DNA from: Limnobacter sp. SAORIC-580
GTDB taxonomy: Bacteria; Pseudomonadota; Gammaproteobacteria; Burkholderiales; Burkholderiaceae_B
Reading direction: 5' to 3'
Length of the DNA: 64,000 bases
NCBI RefSeq assembly: GCF_013004065.1
Contig: NZ_CP053084.1
Span: 496,001 to 560,000, forward strand
The first letter of the stretch is position 1. The number at the start of each line of letters is the position of its first letter. Shown in pieces: positions 59,254-64,000 of this stretch. Both the position numbers and the translations under genes were made by a program. The notes under the pieces are model-generated. The model ran no database searches. It was given only the letters and a program-made list of their open reading frames with translations, and was not told the origin of the DNA.

Positions 59254-61020
59254 ATGCCCGAAATCACCGACTACACCGCCAAAGGCCTATACAAACGCCT
59301 GCTTTCCTACAGCCTGCGTTATTGGCCGCTTTTTGCGACATCTCTAATTGCCCTGGTGTTCGCCGCTGTCACTGAGCCCTTGTTTGCCAGCCTGATGAAG
59401 CCGCTGATCGACGAGAACTTTTCCGGCGAGCGAACCGAAATGGCGAAGTGGCTGCCGGTCATCATCATTGTATTGTTCCTCATCCGCGGTTTGGCCACGT
59501 ACATCAACGAGTATTGCAGCGCCAAACTGGCTGGCTTGGTGGTTCACGATTTGCGATTTGACATGCTGTCCCGAATTTTGCGTTTCCCGAATTCATATTT
59601 TGTTGAGCAACCCGCCGGGAAAATTATTTCTACGGTGTCTACCAACGTGGATGCGGTCACCGAAGCGGGTTTCAACATCATCACTGTGCTGATTCGTGAC
59701 GGTGCAATTGTCATTGGCCTTATGGCTATTCTGCTTTACACCAATTGGCAACTCACCTTGATCTGCTTTGCAATTCTTCCCTTGATAGCCATTGGTGTGT
59801 CGGTGGCAGCCAAGCGCTTGAACCGCTTTGCACACAGTGCGCAAACCTCGCATGCCGATTTGGTACAAAGCATTTCCGAGGTGATTGGCGCGCAAAAAAT
59901 CATCAAGATTTACGGTGCGCAGCAGGTTGAAACCGATCGCTTTATGAAAAGCGCGGATGAAATCATGAAAAGTCGCGTGAAGCTGGTGGCCACCAGCGCG
60001 GCCAACTCCGCAATTGTTCAGTGGATACTTGCTGCTGCTGTGGCTGCTGTGGTGTATTTCGCCGGCATTTTGGCTGAAAGCGACAGTATGACTGCGGGCG
60101 ATTTCGCCTCTTTCATGACCGCGATGATGATGTTGTTGGCCCCAGTGAAGCGCCTGACCAACATTAACCAGCAGCTTCAAAAAGGCTTGGCGGCTGCCGA
60201 CAACGTATTCCGGGTTGTCGACCGCTCGGTTGAAAATTCCAGCGGCACCCACACCACCGATCGGGCGCTGGGTTACATTGAATTCAACAAAGTGGGTCTT
60301 ACCTTTCCTGGTGCCGAAGCGCCTACATTGATCGACATTAATTTGTGGGTCAAACCCGGGCAAACGGTGGGTATTGTGGGTGTGTCGGGCGGTGGCAAGT
60401 CAACCCTGATCAACCTGCTGCCTCGTTTTCTGGACCCCACAAGTGGCGTGGTGAAGCTGGACAGTGTTGATTTGAAACAATGGGATTTGCAGTGCCTTCG
60501 CCGCCAAATTGCAGTGGTAACCCAGGAAAGCCATTTGCTGAACGACACCGTGCGCAACAACATTGCTTACGGCGAAATGCGTGGTGCCAGCGACGAAGCC
60601 ATTTTGAATGCCGCCCGCATGGCCAATGCCCTGCCATTTATCGAAAAACTTGAAAATGGTCTGGATACGGTGCTGGGCGATAACGGACTGAGATTGTCTG
60701 GTGGCCAGCGCCAGCGTATTTCAATCGCACGGGCATTCCTTAAGAACGCCCCAATTCTAATTCTCGATGAAGCCACTTCTGCACTCGATTCCGAAGCAGA
60801 GCGTGAAGTTCAAGAGGACATGGAACGATTGCGCCATGGTCGAACCACACTGGTGATTGCACATCGATTGTCCACATTGACCACGGCCGATTTCATTATC
60901 GTGTTGGACCAAGGCAAGTTGATTGAGCAGGGCACTCACCAAGAACTGTTGGCCAGGCAGGGCAAATACCAATACCTGCATTCCATTCAAAATCAGTCCA
61001 CAAGTTTGTCTACTGACTGA
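59254..61020 (+). CDS. msbA: Lipid A export ATP-binding/permease protein MsbA
   Basis: MsbA flips core-lipid A from the inner to the outer leaflet of the inner membrane. The 588-residue half transporter has six helices (AVTEPLFASLMKPLIDENFS is a family signature near helix 1) and a nucleotide-binding domain with Walker A GVSGGGKST, signature LSGGQRQRISIARAFL, and Walker B ILILDEATSALDSEAE. It lies next to a heptosyltransferase and a glycosyltransferase gene, consistent with LPS. The ATG at 59254 has no strong ribosome binding site nearby. Its 3' end overlaps the convergent heptosyltransferase gene by 28 bases. Confidence 0.94.
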   Translation: MPEITDYTAKGLYKRLLSYSLRYWPLFATSLIALVFAAVTEPLFASLMKPLIDENFSGERTEMAKWLPVIIIVLFLIRGLATYINEYCSAKLAGLVVHDLRFDMLSRILRFPNSYFVEQPAGKIISTVSTNVDAVTEAGFNIITVLIRDGAIVIGLMAILLYTNWQLTLICFAILPLIAIGVSVAAKRLNRFAHSAQTSHADLVQSISEVIGAQKIIKIYGAQQVETDRFMKSADEIMKSRVKLVATSAANSAIVQWILAAAVAAVVYFAGILAESDSMTAGDFASFMTAMMMLLAPVKRLTNINQQLQKGLAAADNVFRVVDRSVENSSGTHTTDRALGYIEFNKVGLTFPGAEAPTLIDINLWVKPGQTVGIVGVSGGGKSTLINLLPRFLDPTSGVVKLDSVDLKQWDLQCLRRQIAVVTQESHLLNDTVRNNIAYGEMRGASDEAILNAARMANALPFIEKLENGLDTVLGDNGLRLSGGQRQRISIARAFLKNAPILILDEATSALDSEAEREVQEDMERLRHGRTTLVIAHRLSTLTTADFIIVLDQGKLIEQGTHQELLARQGKYQYLHSIQNQSTSLSTD

Positions 61021-62051
61021 ATCACAACTTCAGTGGGAATGGCTGCCAGTAAACGGGTCGTGTCGTCTGTATTAATACTGTCGGGGTGGGGAAGTGGCCC
61101 AAAGTCGCCCGCGTAAATGACGGTGGCTTTGTCCGACCAAGGCCGCCATTCCTGTACCCACGAGGGGCCAAACAGCGCCACCTGCGGCACATTCAATGCC
61201 GCGGCCATGTGCATGGGTGCGGAATCTACGCCCACGTAAAACTTGCTCAATTTCAGCAAAGCCGCCAACAGCGGCAGGCTCATTTTGCCGCCCACATTCA
61301 CCAACTGGCTTGAACGCTTTGAAAACTTGGCACGTGCCAAGCGTTCAATTTCGGCAGTCATGGCCACTTCCACGGGGTCGGGGCTGCAGGTGAGTACCAC
61401 GTGCAAACCTTTGTTCAGCAAATGCACAACCACGTCGGCAAACTTGTCGTCTTCCCAGCATTTGAAGGGCCAGCGGGCAGCGGGGTGAATCAATACAAAT
61501 GGCCCGTTCACTTGGTGCCCGGCCAAGAGTTTGTCGGCTTTGTCCAGGTTTTCAGGGCTTGGGCGCAACACCATTTCACCGCGCAGGCTGCGGGGGTTGA
61601 TACCCAAGGCTTGCAGGCACAGCAGGTTTAGCTCCACGGCGTGTGCTTGCCCCCGGGGTGGGGGTACCACACGGTGTGTAAAGCAGGCGTGCCACAGGGC
61701 CTTGTCGCGTTTTGCATAGGCCATTTGTACGCGCACGGGCGCATTCGAAAAGCGCGCAATCAGGGCACCAATCCACTGGTCAGTCAAATGCAACACGGCA
61801 TCGTAACGGGTACGCCTTACCTGAAACACCAGGCCAAGTTCGGCTTTCAGCCTTGCAAAACCTTTCAGCTTCCGGTCGATACACAGCACCCGGTTAAGGT
61901 GCGGATTGTTTTGCAACAGGGGCGTGGTTTCTTTGTAAATCAGGGTATCAACCTGTATGCCGGGAAATTGGTCGTGCAAGGCGTGGTACAGGGCCGTGGT
62001 TAACAGCACATCGCCGTGATGCCTTAATTTAATCACCAAAATTTTCTGCAA
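60993..62051 (-). CDS. waaQ: Heptosyltransferase III-type LPS glycosyltransferase (WaaQ-like)
   Basis: This GT9 enzyme of 352 residues probably adds a third heptose to the LPS core. It starts MQKILVIKLRHHGDVLLTTA, which is the WaaQ-type N-terminus (HHGDVLLT), and has TRYDAVLHLTDQWIGALIAR, FVLIHPAARWPFKCWEDDKF (the WPFKCW motif is specific for WaaQ), and the donor site YVGVDSAPMHMAAALNV. It diverges from the GT4 gene. The sugar transferred is inferred from family. Overlap with msbA at the 3' ends is 28 bases. Confidence 0.88.
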   Translation of the reverse strand: MQKILVIKLRHHGDVLLTTALYHALHDQFPGIQVDTLIYKETTPLLQNNPHLNRVLCIDRKLKGFARLKAELGLVFQVRRTRYDAVLHLTDQWIGALIARFSNAPVRVQMAYAKRDKALWHACFTHRVVPPPRGQAHAVELNLLCLQALGINPRSLRGEMVLRPSPENLDKADKLLAGHQVNGPFVLIHPAARWPFKCWEDDKFADVVVHLLNKGLHVVLTCSPDPVEVAMTAEIERLARAKFSKRSSQLVNVGGKMSLPLLAALLKLSKFYVGVDSAPMHMAAALNVPQVALFGPSWVQEWRPWSDKATVIYAGDFGPLPHPDSINTDDTTRLLAAIPTEVVIQSVDKLVD

Positions 62052-62199
62052 AGTATTTCAACCCGGTATTGATTAGAGTGAATTCACGCCCATGCGTGTG
62101 CGGTGGCGCATTAAACTGCCAAGTGAGCCCGCACATACGTTGAGCAAACACAGAGCGAATATAGACCGTGATTTCAACCAATTTTGTTTTCCAATTCAA

Positions 62200-63333
62200 A
62201 TGACCAGCATTTTCTTCTCTGAAAGTTCCAAAAATATCGGTGGTCAAGAACTGCAATTGCTTGAGCAGGCAGTGGGCCTGAAAGCCAAAGGTTACACCCC
62301 CTATATATTGTGCCGGCCAGGCAGTCGAATTTCTCAGGAAGCCTACAAGCTGGGTTTGAATGTTGAGTTTGTGGCATTTCGCAATGCCATTCACCCGCCC
62401 AGTGTTTTAAGGCTGGCCAATTTGGTTCGGCAGCACAAGCCGGTGGCGGTGGTGTGCCACAGCAGCCACGATGCCAATTTGTGCTCTATTACCATTCATA
62501 CCCTGGCAAAAATTGGTTTGCTCAAGCCCCGGCCCACGTTAATTCGTATGCGCACTTACCAGCCCGGCCCGGCCAAAGCATTCACTTACAACCAAATGTT
62601 TGATCAAACCTTCACGCCCAGCCAGGCCCTGAAAGACCAGCTGCTGCAAAACACGGGCGTACTGCCCGAAAAAATCGGGGTGTTGTATCCCGGTGTTGAT
62701 TTTGAAAGTATCGCTGCTGCGGCGGCGCTTGGTTTGCCCCCTGAACTTGATGCCCGCCTGAGCGATTTGCAGCAGCGCCCTGTGATTGCCCATGCGGCCA
62801 TGTTTCGGGTTGAGAAAGGGCACAGCTTCATGTTGCAGGTGGTGAAAGCCTTGCTCCCACAGTTTCCCAATTTGTTGTACGTGGCAGCCGGCGAGGGTGA
62901 AACCCGCCAGGCCATCGAAACCGAAGCACTGCGTTTGGGCTTGGGCAAACATGTGGTGCTGCCGGGCATGTTGAACCCAGTGGCACCGCTCATCAAGCGT
63001 GCGGATGTGTTGGTCATGCCTTCCAGTTACGAGCCTTTGGGCATGAGCCAAATTGAAGCTTTGGGTTTGGGCGTGCCCGTGGTGGTCAGCAACGTAGGCG
63101 GTTTGCCTGAAACCGTACAAAGCGGCGTGACTGGCTATGTGTGCCCGGCACCCCATGCGCCTGGTGCGCTGGATGCTTGGGTTCAAGCACTGGGTGTCGT
63201 GCTGGCTGAACCCCAAAAAGCCCGCGACATGGCCGCACTGGGCCGGCAAACAGTGCTGGCCCAGTTTGGCAAACAAAGCAATATTGATGGCTTGGTGGGC
63301 ACCATTCAAACGCCTCGGTTGGGTCGCTCTTGA
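62200..63333 (+). CDS. Family-4 glycosyltransferase
   Basis: This GT-B fold enzyme has 377 residues from the ATG at 62200. The N-terminus SIFFSESSKNIGGQELQLLEQ has the acceptor-side GGQE motif, and the C-terminal half the GT4 donor site: RVEKGHSFMLQVVKALLPQF, VVLPGMLNPVAPLIKRADVL, MPSSYEPLGMSQIEALGLGV and VVVSNVGGLPETVQSG (E-x7-E: EPLGMSQIE). The frame opens earlier at 62092, but the first 36 residues are not family-like; neither start has a good ribosome binding site. Position beside waaQ and msbA points to LPS core or O-antigen assembly. Shares one base with the next gene. Confidence 0.88.
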   Translation: MTSIFFSESSKNIGGQELQLLEQAVGLKAKGYTPYILCRPGSRISQEAYKLGLNVEFVAFRNAIHPPSVLRLANLVRQHKPVAVVCHSSHDANLCSITIHTLAKIGLLKPRPTLIRMRTYQPGPAKAFTYNQMFDQTFTPSQALKDQLLQNTGVLPEKIGVLYPGVDFESIAAAAALGLPPELDARLSDLQQRPVIAHAAMFRVEKGHSFMLQVVKALLPQFPNLLYVAAGEGETRQAIETEALRLGLGKHVVLPGMLNPVAPLIKRADVLVMPSSYEPLGMSQIEALGLGVPVVVSNVGGLPETVQSGVTGYVCPAPHAPGALDAWVQALGVVLAEPQKARDMAALGRQTVLAQFGKQSNIDGLVGTIQTPRLGRS

Positions 63334-64000
63334 TGCCTGGGTGTTTGCCAGTGAGTCAGCGAATTGGTGTGTGGTTTGGCCAAGGGCTACACAGTGCCCT
63401 GGCGGCACGCGCGGCATGGGGGCAATTGCAGGCTGAATATCCCGGTGCGGATTGGGTGTTGTTTGGCCCCCGAGGCAGCTTGTTTTTGTTTGAAATGGAC
63501 GCACGGGTGCCCGTGTACATCCCCTTGCGCGCCTTGGAACCCCGCCGCCCCGCGCAAACCCGCCTTTCTTATTACCTTGAAAAACGCGCCCAGTTTAAAA
63601 AGCTGCGCGGCTTGAAGCTCAACCTTTGTATTGGGGTTTCTGCTTCGGTGCCCTTGCCTGAATTGAACCTGCAAGCGGTCACGCAGTTTCAGCACGTGCA
63701 AAAAATGTTGGGTATCGGCGGAAAGTTCATGCAGCAAGAGTTATCAGTTTTTCTTCAGGCTGAACGGCCCTTGTTACAGGCCGGGCCCCAAGCCTTGGCT
63801 TATGCAACCCAGCTTTATCGCAAAACATCACCGAGTCTGATCAAGGCTGTGGCCTTGCTGTATGCCGAAGAAAATGCACCCAGTCTGGATTTGCAATGGC
63901 AGGCCCTGCAACGCAGCCTTGCTCAGCTTGGCGGCAATACGCACTTAACCGTAGCGGCAGTTGTTGGGGAAAATCGATTACTCGCCCGGCAATTGAGTGC
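63333..64000 (+). CDS. Unidentified protein of the LPS cluster, cut by the window end
   Basis: From an ATG at 63333 that overlaps the GT4 stop (TGATG) the frame stays open to the window edge, giving at least 222 residues. The start MPGCLPVSQRIGVWFGQGLH and LAARAAWGQLQAEYPGADWV, then VLFGPRGSLFLFEMDARVPV, have alternating strands and helices as in a GT-B N-terminal domain; a basic stretch LSYYLEKRAQFKKLRGLK follows, and LYAEENAPSLDLQWQALQR later. I do not recognise the family. Coupling to the glycosyltransferase and the neighbouring LPS genes suggest a glycosyltransferase or assembly factor, but this is only context. Confidence 0.65.
   Translation, partial: MPGCLPVSQRIGVWFGQGLHSALAARAAWGQLQAEYPGADWVLFGPRGSLFLFEMDARVPVYIPLRALEPRRPAQTRLSYYLEKRAQFKKLRGLKLNLCIGVSASVPLPELNLQAVTQFQHVQKMLGIGGKFMQQELSVFLQAERPLLQAGPQALAYATQLYRKTSPSLIKAVALLYAEENAPSLDLQWQALQRSLAQLGGNTHLTVAAVVGENRLLARQLS

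Noticed and set aside
62539..63504. 321-codon minus-strand frame opposite the GT4 gene
   Set aside because: Shadow of the glycosyltransferase gene and the start of the next gene; rich in His, Gln and Arg with no recognisable domain.

Overview
The window looks like ordinary chromosome of a Gram-negative betaproteobacterium of the order Burkholderiales. Three things point there: a TctC/Bug-type tripartite tricarboxylate transporter, a betaproteobacterial-style set of LPS core genes (waaC, waaA, waaF, a waaQ-type gene, msbA), and split pntAA/pntAB/pntB transhydrogenase genes. GC content is moderate by eye and Limnobacter is my best guess at genus, but this is inference. I see no prophage, insertion sequence, plasmid backbone, CRISPR array or rRNA operon. 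Genes are tightly packed, often overlapping by 1, 4 or 8 bases.

Layout. 1-4.6 kb: end of a ribbon-helix-helix-like gene, an AT-rich leader, a tctCBA-type transporter operon closed by a very strong terminator, then a GntR/UTRA regulator. 4.6-9.2 kb: thioesterase, coiled-coil membrane protein, short-chain dehydrogenase, and an ATM1-type ABC exporter overlapping a LysR regulator. 9.3-14 kb: aspartase followed by a complete glutamate/aspartate ABC importer (gltIJKL), a coherent acidic amino-acid uptake and breakdown unit. 14-20 kb: glycosyltransferase, waaC-waaA, and on the other strand tetR, a PIMT-like methyltransferase and tolC. 20-27.4 kb: ilvE, zinc-finger protein, waaF, purU, SnoaL-like protein, YheT-type hydrolase, an unknown protein, a membrane-anchored HtrA protease and tcdA run in one direction. 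27.4-32.2 kb: msrA, then yajC-secD-secF and a PilZ protein. 32.2-35.1 kb: five overlapping pilin-like genes on the minus strand. 35.2-39 kb: purB, a glutathione transferase, mnmA and a Nudix gene. 39-42.3 kb: cobalamin riboswitch, btuB, btuF. 42.5-45.4 kb: pnt operon. 45.4-47.5 kb: hydrolase, queA and tRNA-Leu on the minus strand. 47.7-52 kb: diguanylate cyclase, hydroxyacid dehydrogenase, rhlE. 52-55.3 kb: gluQ and lysR on the minus strand, diverging from pirin and a flavodoxin-like protein. 55.4-61 kb: dnaE, an unusual gap, msbA. 61-64 kb: a heptosyltransferase, a family-4 glycosyltransferase and a gene cut by the window edge.

Themes that tie genes together: LPS core assembly is spread over at least three loci; tRNA modification recurs (queA, gluQ, mnmA, tcdA); c-di-GMP signalling is represented by one synthase and one PilZ receptor, though no link to the pilin genes can be shown.

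The least explained signals are (1) a roughly 200-base imperfect stem-loop in the gap between dnaE and msbA, with five ordered blocks of perfect complementarity; (2) the compact pilin operon, whose PilX-position protein ends in a long proline-rich tail and which has no adjacent pilY1; and (3) a tRNA-Leu(CAA) gene only 14 bases upstream of queA on the same strand with its own promoter.
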